Below, in pieces: positions 17,493 to 25,769 of a stretch of DNA of 64,000 bases. Position numbers and translations under genes: made by a program. Source of the DNA: Ga0077555 sp963761475. Its GTDB lineage: Bacteria; Pseudomonadota; Alphaproteobacteria; Rhizobiales; Hyphomicrobiaceae. Numbering within the stretch: position 1 is the stretch's first letter; every line of letters starts with the position of its first letter. Where the stretch lies: assembly GCA_963761475.1 (NCBI GenBank), contig CAVXGT010000015.1:248001-312000 (forward strand). Reading direction: 5' to 3'. The notes below the pieces were generated by a model. It was given only the letters and a program-made list of their open reading frames with translations, was not told the origin of the DNA and ran no database searches.

Positions 17493-18272
17493 ATGCAGCT
17501 CGCTGGTAAAATCGCACTGGTCACGGGCGCGGGGCAAGGCATCGGACGAGCGACGGCGCTGGCCATGGCCGACGAGGGTGCGGACGTCGTGTGCGCCGAC
17601 ATCAACGAGGCGACCGCCAAGGAGGTTGCGGCAAACGTCGCGGCCAAAGGCCGTAGGAGCCTCGCCGTCGCTGCCGACCTCGGCGATGTCCAGGCGATCG
17701 ACCGCATGGTGGGGGAGGCGACGCGCGCGTTCGGGCGGATCGACATCCTCGTGAACAATGCCGGCGTGACACGCCGCGCCTACATCATGGACCTCAACGA
17801 GGCGGACTGGGACCGCATCCACCGCGTCAACGCCAAGGGCGTGTTCTTCTGCCTGCAACGGGTGGCGCAAGACATGATCCCTCGGCGTTCGGGCGTGATC
17901 GTCAATGTCGCCTCGATCGCCGGCAAGGGGTTTGCCGGAACGTCGAATGCGATCTACGCGGCCTCGAAAGGCGCCGTGATCGGCCTCACCTATACCGCGG
18001 CGCAGCAGCTCGGATTGCACAACATCAACGTCAACGCCGTCTGCCCCGGCATCGTGCGTACTGCCATCGTCGAAGACCTGTTCAAGACAATGGCTGCAAC
18101 CGAGGGGCTTGGCGTCGATGAGATCGAGCGGCGGGCGGTGGCTAGCGTGCCGCTGCGGCGCGCCAACGAGCCCGAGGATATTGCCAAGGCGATCGTGTTC
18201 CTGGCCTCGCCGGCGGCGCGCAACATCACGGGCCAGACCCTCAACGTCGACGGCGGGCTCATTCCGGATTGA
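17493..18272 (+). CDS. Classical SDR family oxidoreductase
   Basis: 259 residues with all classical SDR marks: cofactor motif TGAGQGIG (11-18), Asp in the D-L-G-D block, NNAG near residue 88, catalytic Ser and YAASK near residues 141-158, and the C-terminal TGQTLNVDGG. The Asp after the second strand (CADIN) suggests NAD preference. Substrate unknown; similar sequences are 3-oxoacyl-ACP-reductase-like alcohol dehydrogenases. Runs toward the rhodanese gene 61 bp downstream, probably one transcript. Confidence 0.88.
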   Translation: MQLAGKIALVTGAGQGIGRATALAMADEGADVVCADINEATAKEVAANVAAKGRRSLAVAADLGDVQAIDRMVGEATRAFGRIDILVNNAGVTRRAYIMDLNEADWDRIHRVNAKGVFFCLQRVAQDMIPRRSGVIVNVASIAGKGFAGTSNAIYAASKGAVIGLTYTAAQQLGLHNINVNAVCPGIVRTAIVEDLFKTMAATEGLGVDEIERRAVASVPLRRANEPEDIAKAIVFLASPAARNITGQTLNVDGGLIPD

Positions 18273-18333
18273 TCGCGTAGCGAGTACGTCGCACATCCTC
18301 GAAGGTCACTGCAAACACAAGGACATCACGACC

Positions 18334-18711
18334 ATGCGTACCGTGCAGCAAATGCTGGCCGAAGCCAACGCCGCCGTACCCAAGATCACGCCTGAGGAGG
18401 CGAAGGCGCTGGTCGGGCGGCCCGACGTCGTGTTCCTCGACGTGCGCGAGCCCAACGAAGTGGCAACCTCCGGCAAGGTGCCGGGAGCGCTGGCCATACC
18501 GCGGGGGCTGGTCGAATTCCGCGCCGATCCCGCTTCACCGCTGCACGAAGCCGCATTCGACCGGGCCAAGACGGTCGTCGCCTATTGTGCCTCCGGCGGG
18601 CGGTCGGCGCTGGTGCTGAAGACGCTCAAGGACATGGGCTACGAGAACGTCCGTAATCTCGGCGGCTTCAAGGGCTGGGTCGATGCCGGAGGCGAGATCG
18701 CGCCGGCCTGA
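18334..18711 (+). CDS. Single-domain rhodanese-like sulfurtransferase
   Basis: 125 residues, one rhodanese domain. The active-site loop is YCASGGRSAL with Cys85; VVFLDVREPNEV near residue 32 and the ending GGFKGWVDAGGEI are typical. Such proteins carry persulfide sulfur in the cytoplasm. The ATG at 18334 starts the homologous region. The 3' end overlaps the convergent M48 protease gene by 44 bp. Confidence 0.9.
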   Translation: MRTVQQMLAEANAAVPKITPEEAKALVGRPDVVFLDVREPNEVATSGKVPGALAIPRGLVEFRADPASPLHEAAFDRAKTVVAYCASGGRSALVLKTLKDMGYENVRNLGGFKGWVDAGGEIAPA

Positions 18712-19852
18712 GACCGAAGGCCGAGGACGGCACGGCGGACGCGGTCGGCTCGGGGCGCGCCTCGCCTTGCTGACGCTGGATCGATGCTCTTGCGCCAGCG
18801 TACTGGCGCAAGGCGGCGATGCGGGCCTCGATGGTCGGATGGGTTGAAAAGAGCTGCTCGACGAAATCCTCGTTGTCGAAACTCGATGAGATCATCATGG
18901 CGGCGAAGGTGTCGGGCGTTCCCGGCACCCAGTCGTTGCCGGAGATCTTGAGCAGCGCTGACATCAGCGCATCGGGGTCCTTGGTGAGTTCGACGGCGCC
19001 GGCATCGGCCACGAACTCGCGGGCCCGCGAGATGGCGAACCGGGTCATGATGGCGCCGACGTGGGAGATGGCCAACGTCATGGCCGCGACCAGGAGGGCT
19101 GCGATCGCGCCCGCAAAGGCCGGGGCACCGGACGCGCCCAGCGCACCAGACCGATGCTGCCCACCATGGCTCCAACCGCCTACGTCGAAATCACCGGCGC
19201 GCCAGCCGCCGCTGCGCGCGTTTGCCAGCATGCGCCAGGCCAGGCTGCCGAGCAGTGTGATGCCGCCAGTGAAGACCAGGGCCACGATCATCAACTTCAC
19301 GTCGTGATTCTTGATGTGGGTGATCTCGTGCGCCAAGACGGCGTCGAGCTCGCGTGGGGTCAGGCGCTTGAGCAGGCCGCGGGTAACGGCGATGCTGGCT
19401 TCGTCCGGGCTGAGGCCGGAGGCATAGGCATTGAGGGCCGAAGTTTCGATCACCTCTACGGCCGGCATCGGTAGGCCAGCCGCAATCGCCAGTCGCTCGA
19501 CACTATTGTAGAGCGCAGGGCATTCGCGCCGCGATATCGACTTGGCCCCCGTCGCGAAGCGCACGAGCGTGCGATAGAAAAGGCCTGCCACGATCAACCA
19601 TCCGCAGGCGATCAGAAGCGGGACGTGCCATCGGGCAAGCGCGGTGCGCCAGGCTTCCTTCGCCAGATGGTCGAAGGTGCCGGTTGCCGGATCTGTGACG
19701 CGGAGCGGGTGGAACAGGTAGTCGAGGCCATGCCAGGCGAGGCAGCCGGCATACCAGTAGCCCGCGATCAACAGTACGAACACCGCGAGCAGCACCAGCG
19801 ATTTGAGCGAATTGAGCCTGATGTGGCCATAGAGGCCATTGGCCGGAAGCAT
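18668..19852 (-). CDS. M48 family membrane metalloprotease
   Basis: 394 residues of the M48/HtpX-type zinc protease family. Two N-terminal transmembrane helices (about 18-36 and 78-93) precede the catalytic motif AHEITHIKNHD with HEITH at 175-179; two further hydrophobic stretches follow, and the third zinc ligand is expected in FVADAGAVEL. The C-terminal 40 residues are Arg/Pro-rich, overlap the rhodanese gene on the other strand and may vary. It follows the LemA gene by 21 bp, a frequent pairing of LemA with M48 or other membrane proteins; together they probably act in envelope quality control. Confidence 0.88.
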   Translation of the reverse strand: MLPANGLYGHIRLNSLKSLVLLAVFVLLIAGYWYAGCLAWHGLDYLFHPLRVTDPATGTFDHLAKEAWRTALARWHVPLLIACGWLIVAGLFYRTLVRFATGAKSISRRECPALYNSVERLAIAAGLPMPAVEVIETSALNAYASGLSPDEASIAVTRGLLKRLTPRELDAVLAHEITHIKNHDVKLMIVALVFTGGITLLGSLAWRMLANARSGGWRAGDFDVGGWSHGGQHRSGALGASGAPAFAGAIAALLVAAMTLAISHVGAIMTRFAISRAREFVADAGAVELTKDPDALMSALLKISGNDWVPGTPDTFAAMMISSSFDNEDFVEQLFSTHPTIEARIAALRQYAGARASIQRQQGEARPEPTASAVPSSAFGLRPARSRLRHRPSP

Positions 19853-19873
19853 CGCCCTAGCCCCTCGCTGAGA

Positions 19874-20440
19874 TTAGAAGCGCACGGCGGGTGCGGTCTG
19901 CAGCTCCGGCAATGCCTCCTGGGGGACGGAGCCCGGTTCGCGCATGGCGAATGCGAACAGGTTGGCGACCACGTTCGAGGGGAATTGCTCGCGCGTCGTG
20001 TTGTATTCGGCCGAGGCGGCGTTGAGGAAGCGACGCGCGGCGGCAATGTGGAACTCGATGTCGGAGAGTTGCTCCTGGAGGGCTGCAAAGCGCGCCTCGG
20101 CCTTGAGGTCGGGATAGGCTTCGGCCAGCATCATCAGGCGGCTCAGCGCCGCGCCCAACATGCCTTCGGCCTCCATGCGGGCGGGCCCTGGGGCAGCCGT
20201 CTGGGCGGAGGCGCGTGCCTTGATGACATCCTCGAGAGCGGTGCGCTCATGGCCGGCGTAGCCTTTAACGGTCTCGACCAGGGAGGGGACGAGGTCTCGG
20301 CGCAGCTTCAGATGCACGTCGATGTCGGCTGCGGCCTGATCACAGCGCCGGGCCAGGGCAATCAAGCGGTTGTAGATGGCGATGCCAACCAGCAGCAGGC
20401 ACGCGGACAAGACGGTGACGACAACTGTGGCTGCAAACAT
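19874..20440 (-). CDS. LemA family protein
   Basis: 188 residues: one N-terminal transmembrane helix (FAATVVVTVLSACLLLVGIA), then the LemA helical bundle with the diagnostic YNRLIALARRCDQAAADIDV and RRDLVPSLVETVKGY near residues 23-65, and the late FLNAASAEYNTTREQFPSNVVA. Homologues are anchored with the bundle outside the cytoplasm; function is poorly known. First gene of a two-gene operon with the M48 protease. Confidence 0.92.
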   Translation of the reverse strand: MFAATVVVTVLSACLLLVGIAIYNRLIALARRCDQAAADIDVHLKLRRDLVPSLVETVKGYAGHERTALEDVIKARASAQTAAPGPARMEAEGMLGAALSRLMMLAEAYPDLKAEARFAALQEQLSDIEFHIAAARRFLNAASAEYNTTREQFPSNVVANLFAFAMREPGSVPQEALPELQTAPAVRF

Positions 20441-20662
20441 CGCCGATTGCTCCCCTGATACATTCGTCGCGCCAGCCTACGGCCATTGGCTTAAGCTCGG
20501 CTTCAGGGAGATGGTTAAGAAACAGCAAGCCAGCGTACACGAACGGGAGTGCCGGCCTGATCCAGTGGCGGCGCGCGCTTGCCAGGACATGCGAAAACGG
20601 TAAGTAGGATCGCAAACTGGACCCGCGGTGGGCTTGCGCCCCGGCAAGACAAGGATTTCCCC

Positions 20663-21708
20663 ATGGCTGACACCCAGAGCTCCTCGACCGCGATCGAGAC
20701 CGATTGCGTCATCATCGGTGCGGGCCCTTGCGGCCTCTTTGCGGTGTTCGAGCTCGGCCTGCTCGATATCAAGGCGCATCTGATCGATATTCTCGACAAG
20801 CCCGGCGGGCAATGCGCCGAGCTCTATCCGGAAAAGCCGATCTACGACATTCCGGCGCTGCCGTTGGTGACGGGACAAGGCCTGGTCGAAGCGCTGATGG
20901 AGCAGATCAAGCCGTTCGACCCGACCTTCCACCTGGGTGAGCGGGTGGACGAACTCAAGCGTCTCGAGGATGGGCGCTTCCATCTCCAGACCGACGCCGG
21001 CAAGAGCTTCATCGCCAAGGTCGTGGTGATCGCGGCGGGTGGCGGGTCGTTCACGCCGAAACGGCCACCGCTAGCTGGCATCGAGGCCTACGAGGGCCGA
21101 AGCGTGTTCTATGCCGTCCGGCGGATGGCCGATTTCGAAGGACGCGACATCCTGATCGTCGGTGGTGGCGATTCAGCGCTCGACTGGACGCTCAACCTGC
21201 AACCGATTGCCCGCTCGCTCACCTTGATGCACCGGCGTGACGAGTTTCGCGGCGCACCGCATTCGGTCGAGAAGATGCGCCAACTGGTCGAGCAGGGCGC
21301 GCTGCGGCTGGTGATCGGTCAGATGACCGGCCTGCAGGGCAACGACGGTCAACTGACGGGCGTCGCGATCAAGATCGAAGAGCGGTGACGAGACGCTCGC
21401 CTGCGACCGCCTGATGCCGTTCTTCGGTCTCACCATGAAGCTCGGGCCGGTCGCCGATTGGGGCCTTAACCTCGACGAGAACCTGATGCCGGTCGATACA
21501 GAGAAATTCGAAACGAGCGAGCCCGGCATTTTCGCGATCGGCGACATCAACACCTACCCGGGCAAGCTGAAGCTGATCCTGTCGGGCTTCCACGAGGCGC
21601 GCGCTGATGGCGCAAGCCGCGCATCGCATCGTCTATCCCGACAAGAAGCTGATGTTCCAGTACACGACCTCGTCGTCGAGCCTGCAGAAGAAGCTCGGCG
21701 TGCGGTAG
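20663..21708 (+). CDS. Thioredoxin-reductase-type ferredoxin-NADP reductase, two frameshifts
   Basis: An FAD and NADP flavoprotein like the YumC/FNR2 family. The FAD motif is VIIGAGPCGLFAVFELG (about residue 15), the conserved DKPGGQCAELYPEKPIYDIP follows, and the NADP motif is ILIVGGGDSALDW. The frame breaks after VAIKIE (one extra base in 21378-21384) and again after LSGFHEA (one extra base in GCGCGCGC near 21597-21604). Removing both gives one 347-residue protein ending TTSSSSLQKKLGVR, with the FAD block GIFAIGDINTYPGK intact. Length and ending fit the family, so sequence error is more likely than decay. It probably passes electrons between NADPH and ferredoxin. Confidence 0.85.
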
Positions 21709-21860
21709 GCGTTGTCTTCGCTCACGGCGCGTGCGCGCTGGTCAAACCAGCGCTGCAGCTCCGCGGCGGCGCAGTCGTGCTCTTCGCATGCGTGCGAAAC
21801 CTCGCACGACGCGCTATAGTCGATGTCAGGTGTTTGCAGAAATCGGCATTGGACAAGGCG

Positions 21861-22388
21861 ATGGCGCACGACGCGATGATCGACACCATGGACCGCGCCG
21901 ACTGGAAAGCGGTCAAGGCGATCTATGGGGAAGGCCTTGCCACCGGGCTTGCAGCCTTCATGACAACGCCGCCCCTGTGGCAGGTGTTCGACAAGCAAGC
22001 ACTCGAATTCGGCCGGCTGGTCGCGCGCGGCCCTGACGGCGTCGTCGGCTGGGCTACTCTCAAGGCCGTTGCCGATTCTTGAGGCGCCGCCGGCGTCGCT
22101 GAGGTCAGCGTCTATGTGAGCGGCGTGGCACGGGGACAGGGGATCGGCAGGCGCTTGATCCATCGCCTGATCGAGGCATCGGAAACCGAGGCCTACTGGA
22201 CACTGCAAGCGCAGATTATCGCCGGCAATACGGCGAGCCGCAGGGTCCACCTTGCTTGCGGTTTTCGAGAGGTTGGGGTGCGCGAGCGGCTCGGCCATAT
22301 CGGCGAGACCTGGCACGACGTTGTCCTATTGGAGCGGCGGAGCAGCCGCGTCGGGGGGCCGGGACTGCCGACACGGAGATGCGGCTGA
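21861..22388 (+). CDS. GNAT acetyltransferase with in-frame TGA, candidate selenoprotein
   Basis: One frame of 176 codons encodes a phosphinothricin-acetyltransferase-like GNAT, interrupted only by TGA at 22080-22082 (codon 74). Before it stand IDTMDRADWKAVKAIYGEG, an A-T-G-L motif and VARGPDGVVGWATL. After it, in the same frame, come GVAEVSVYVSGVARGQGIGRRL (split here as GVAEVSVYVS and GVARGQGIGRRL) with the acetyl-CoA binding R-G-Q-G-I-G, then VHLACGFREVG and the family ending TWHDVVLLERR. The TGA falls where relatives often have Cys (R-C-V-Y-x-GVAEVSVYV as I recall the family). A hairpin at 22097-22110 fits a bacterial SECIS. I read codon 74 as selenocysteine; a nonsense mutation or base error is the alternative. 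ATG 21861 has AAGG upstream; ATG 21876 is possible. Confidence 0.65.
22080..22110 (+). promoter_or_regulatory. Candidate bacterial SECIS element in the GNAT gene
   Basis: TGA at 22080-22082, then a hairpin CGCTG (22097-22101), loop AGGT (22102-22105), CAGCG (22106-22110). Nineteen bases separate the TGA from the loop. Known bacterial SECIS elements have the apical loop about 16-37 nt after UGA with G in the first two loop positions; the loop of E. coli fdhF begins AGGU, as here. Confidence 0.6.
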
Positions 22389-22414
22389 GGCCCGGGGCTG
22401 CGTACAGGCCTCGT

Positions 22415-23653
22415 CTACCTGCCGATCAACCGGCTCATGAGCTTGCGCAGCGGCGCCGGCAGCGCTTCGAACAGGGCCTTGGCGCGCCCGCGCTGGCGCA
22501 GGACCAAATGGGCGTAGACCGCCCCCTTGACGGACAGCGCCACGACAGAATTGTCGACAACTTCGACACCATCGGCGAAATCCATCTTGTAGCCGTGGCG
22601 CGGGGCCAGGAGATCGAGGGTCTCGTAACGGTCATCGATGGTTGAGCGAATGACGTGCTCGAGCAGCAGGGCGCCGGCGCCGCATTTCTCGAAGCGCGGA
22701 TCGAAAACGGCGATGTGCAGGTAGCGCGTGCTGGCGTCGGTGACGAGAACCTTCAGCGCTGCGGGCTCGCCATTGACAGTCAAGGCATAGACGGAGGTTG
22801 CGGCCTGCAATTCACCAGCCCTGGCGACGTCGGCGAAGAACGCTGCAAAACGTGGATCGGCGAGGGTCGGCGCAATCGCGCCCTTTTGCTCGAGCGCCTC
22901 GCGCTTAAGGACGGCCGCTATGTATCCGAGTTCGCCGGCTTTGTCGCTGCCGGTATGCTTTTCGAAGCGGACCTCGCCCAGCTCGGTCAAGCGGCGGGCC
23001 TGACGGCGCCGGTTCTTGCGCGCCCGGGGCTGGCGGCGCTCTTCCCACACCTCGAATGTCGGCTCGGATGCCAGCGAGAGATAGGGCGCTTCGGCCGAAT
23101 CGATAACGGTGCTTGGCAGTTGCGCGAGGAGGCGGGCTGCGAGGGAGCCGGCTCGGACCTTGCGCAGGCAGGCGAAATCGGCGCGCGTGGCGGCGACGGC
23201 AAACGACCAGGCGGCTTCAAGACACTCGATCTGTTGCGCCTCGGGGCTGGCCAGCAGGTCGCCGTACTGCGACACCGGCTCGCCGGCCCAGGACAATTGA
23301 CGCAGGCCTGCTGTGCGGGAGACCGCCAGCGGCAGGACCAGGTAAAGCCTACCGGCGCTGCGACCGGTGACAATGGCAAGCTCATATGTGGCGCCGGGGC
23401 CGGCCGCGTAGTGATTGAACCAATGCCAGCACCAGCCGAACTTCTGGAAAACCTGACCAGGCATGGCGCTGGCCGCGAACAAGGTGTTCCAATCCGCTTC
23501 AAGTGCCGCCAAACCGTCCCGCGTTGTGACAAGAGTAAAATCGAGGGGACGGGGCGAAACGGCCTGCGGACTGCGGGTCGTGGCGGCATTTGCCGGTCGG
23601 GCGGCGTCGATGCCGGCCTCGAAGGCAGCGTCGCGCATCACGAGATGTACCAT
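22415..23653 (-). CDS. CelD/BcsL-type GNAT acetyltransferase
   Basis: 412 residues with the two-lobed GNAT layout of the CelD/BcsL family, linked in bacteria to cellulose and capsule synthesis. Visible blocks are FQKFGWCWHWFNHYA near residue 70, ARKNRRRQARRLTELGEV in the centre (the usual N-RR linker), ALKVLVTDASTRYLHIAVFDPRFEKCGAGALLLEHVI (cited in part: ALKVLV and the K-C-G-A-G-A-L-L acetyl-CoA loop) and YETLDLLAPRHGYKMDFADG near the end. The start at 23653 (MVHLVMRDAAF) follows AAAGGGATCG. Convergent with the GNAT selenoprotein candidate. No polysaccharide cluster is near. Confidence 0.8.
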   Translation of the reverse strand: MVHLVMRDAAFEAGIDAARPANAATTRSPQAVSPRPLDFTLVTTRDGLAALEADWNTLFAASAMPGQVFQKFGWCWHWFNHYAAGPGATYELAIVTGRSAGRLYLVLPLAVSRTAGLRQLSWAGEPVSQYGDLLASPEAQQIECLEAAWSFAVAATRADFACLRKVRAGSLAARLLAQLPSTVIDSAEAPYLSLASEPTFEVWEERRQPRARKNRRRQARRLTELGEVRFEKHTGSDKAGELGYIAAVLKREALEQKGAIAPTLADPRFAAFFADVARAGELQAATSVYALTVNGEPAALKVLVTDASTRYLHIAVFDPRFEKCGAGALLLEHVIRSTIDDRYETLDLLAPRHGYKMDFADGVEVVDNSVVALSVKGAVYAHLVLRQRGRAKALFEALPAPLRKLMSRLIGR

Positions 23654-23781
23654 TTTGAACCACGATCCCTTTGCAGCACGCTTTCGTTCGGTTTGGTAAA
23701 AGCAAGTGTCGTGCCGATGCCGGAAGCGTTTGCCTTGGCGGCGGGCGGCAGTATCCTCAGAAAAACGCCAAGGGATTCCTA

Positions 23782-24885
23782 ATGATGGCAATCGAGATCA
23801 ACGGTCGGAAAGTGCCGGCGCGGGCCAGCTTGGTCATGGCAATCGAGGAGGCCTGGGCGCGGCTGGCGCGGGCCGGAACGTGGTGGAGCGGCGCCGAGCG
23901 CGTCGCCATTGCTGCCGAGGCGCGGGCCGCGATGAGCTGCGATCTGTGCCTCGCGCGCAAGGCTGCGCTCTCGCCCTACGCTATCGACGGACGTCATACG
24001 GGGGCGGCGAGCGATCTTCCTGAGGAAGCGATCGAGGCGGTGCATCGGGTGCGCACCGATCCTTCCCGGATCACTGAGCGCTGGGTGCGGGGGATGGCGG
24101 ACGGGCCGCTCGGCGAAGCGCGCTATGTCGAGATCGTCGGCATCGTCGCGACCGTCACGGGGCTCGACACGTTCGATCTGGCGCTCGGCCGTCCGTTGCG
24201 GCCCCTCCCCTGTCCCGAGCCCGGCGAACCGGCGCGACGGCTGCCGGCGGACGCTCAGCGGGATCTGGCCTGGGTTGCGACCGTCGATCCGCAGCACGTG
24301 CCTGAGGGCGAGCTCAACCCTTACGCGGTGCATGGCGACAAGAACATCCACCGGGCGCTGGGACTGGTGCCGCAGGAGGTGTTCAACTTCTTCGATCTCG
24401 ACGTGGAGCTTTATCTCAAGGACCAGGAGATCCGTGATTTCGAGCGGGAATTCCGCGCAATCAGCCACGCCCAGATCGAGCTCATTGCCGGGCGAGCCTC
24501 GGCGATCAATCGATGTTATTATTGAACCACCAGCCATGCGGCACTGCTCCGTGAGAGCAGCATTGCAAAGGGCGAGAGCTACAAGCTGGACGCGGTGATT
24601 GCGGCGGACGCAGCGATCGACAGTGGCGTTGCGCATGGCGGCGTGCTGACCGCGTTCGTGGACGCGTGCCTCGATCCCAGCGGCACCGGCCTCGAGGCTG
24701 CCCGTCGCGACGTCGTGGCGGCACTCGGCGAAGCGGCCCTTGTGGACGTCTGCGCAACGGTCGCCTCCTTCAATGCGGTCGTGAAAATCGCTGATGCCAC
24801 CGGCATCCCACTTGAGGTGGCGAAAGAAGAGCGCACGCGCGACATACGCGCCACGCTCGGCATCGAGGCGTTTCGCGCGTCTTGA
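23782..24885 (+). CDS. AhpD-like alkylhydroperoxidase-related protein, CxxU selenoprotein candidate
   Basis: A 368-codon frame broken only by TGA at 24523-24525 (codon 248). The TGA sits in SAINRCYY-U-TTSHAALLR, exactly the second position of the C-x-x-C redox motif that AhpD/CMD-type peroxidases carry before the H-x-A helix; Cys245 is the first. Coding continues in frame for 120 residues with the second half of the fold. A hairpin at 24544-24560 fits a bacterial SECIS, and AhpD-like selenoproteins are a known family. The N-terminal half has a further CDLCLARKAALSP motif (C-x-x-C) and an HVPEGELNPYAVHG block. ATG 23782 is preceded by AAGGGA at 6 nt. The product should reduce peroxides or disulfides. 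EthD gene 46 bp downstream. Confidence 0.8.
24523..24560 (+). promoter_or_regulatory. Candidate bacterial SECIS element in the AhpD-like gene
   Basis: TGA at 24523-24525, then stem CTGCTC (24544-24549), loop CGTGA (24550-24554), GAGCAG (24555-24560): six perfect pairs. The loop starts 24 nt after the TGA and has G at its second position followed by T, within the accepted spacing and loop rule for bacterial SECIS elements. Confidence 0.65.
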
Positions 24886-24931
24886 ATTATGCAGCAACGG
24901 CTCAAGGCCGACGCGGCAGAGGAGCGAGGCG

Positions 24932-25573
24932 ATGATTGCAGCGATCAGCCTGATCCGGCGCCGTGCCGACATCGACATGGCGACCTTCCGGCGCCACTGG
25001 CTCGATCCGCACGGCGTGATGACGGCCGAGCTGCCGGGGCTGCGGGCCTACGTACAGCACCATTGCGTGGCCTCGCCTGCCACCAACGCGGTGGCGCGCG
25101 GGCTCGACATCGACGGCATGCCGGAGCTTTGGTTCGACGACATTGCGCAACGCACGCGGGCCTATACCTCGCCGCGCATTGCGGAATGCAACGTCAACTC
25201 GGAAGCCTTCATCGGCGCTGTCAGCCGGCTGGTGACGGAGCCCGGTCAGCCGGTGGGGCTCAATGGCGGCAGCGGCGCGGCCAAACTGATGCTGCTTGCG
25301 ATCGGCGAGCCGGATCCCGACTGGACAGGAAAGATCGCTCAGGCGCTCAGCGGCCTCGACGGGGTTGGCGGCTGGCAGACGCACACTTTGCTGGAGCAGG
25401 CGCCGGCCCCCAACAGCCGGATCAAGGCGCTCGAGGTCGAGGTGGCCGGCATCGCCGAAGTGGTTTGCGCGGACGCCGAGACTGCGGCCCGGGTTGCCGC
25501 CCACTTCACGGCGGAGGCCGCGTACGCTGGGCGCACCGCAACCTTTGCCATCGAGGACCACAGGTTCTTGTGA
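24932..25573 (+). CDS. EthD domain-containing protein
   Basis: 213 residues built from two dimeric alpha-beta barrel halves. The first half, IAAISLIRRRADIDMATFRRHWLD then PHGVMTAELPGLRAYVQHH, matches the EthD signature (F-x-x-H-W, H-G in the next helix, then the R-Y-V-Q strand). EthD proteins accompany P450 and other monooxygenases, and many act in degradation of aromatics or ethers; the reaction is usually unknown. ATG 24932 follows GGAGCGAGG. It starts 46 bp after the AhpD-like selenoprotein candidate and is probably co-transcribed, which ties it to a redox or catabolic role. Confidence 0.8.
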   Translation: MIAAISLIRRRADIDMATFRRHWLDPHGVMTAELPGLRAYVQHHCVASPATNAVARGLDIDGMPELWFDDIAQRTRAYTSPRIAECNVNSEAFIGAVSRLVTEPGQPVGLNGGSGAAKLMLLAIGEPDPDWTGKIAQALSGLDGVGGWQTHTLLEQAPAPNSRIKALEVEVAGIAEVVCADAETAARVAAHFTAEAAYAGRTATFAIEDHRFL

Positions 25574-25769
25574 GCCTGTGCTGCCGTTGCCTGCCAGTGG
25601 CGAATCCGCCCCTGCCCGCTCCGGATCTGCCCTTCAGCACAAGAACGCCCGCTGGCGCTGGCCGGGCCCGTCGGTGTAGCATTAGCGGTCGCTCACGCAG
25701 GATCCGCCGCCTCTCCCTTCGAGGCAACGGGTCCACAAGAGCGCTCCATCCAACCGACAGGAGATATCC

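Noticed and set aside
21375..21390. TGA in the FNR2 gene as a third selenocysteine codon
   Set aside because: Homology resumes in a different frame after this TGA, so it is a frameshift and not an in-frame recoding.
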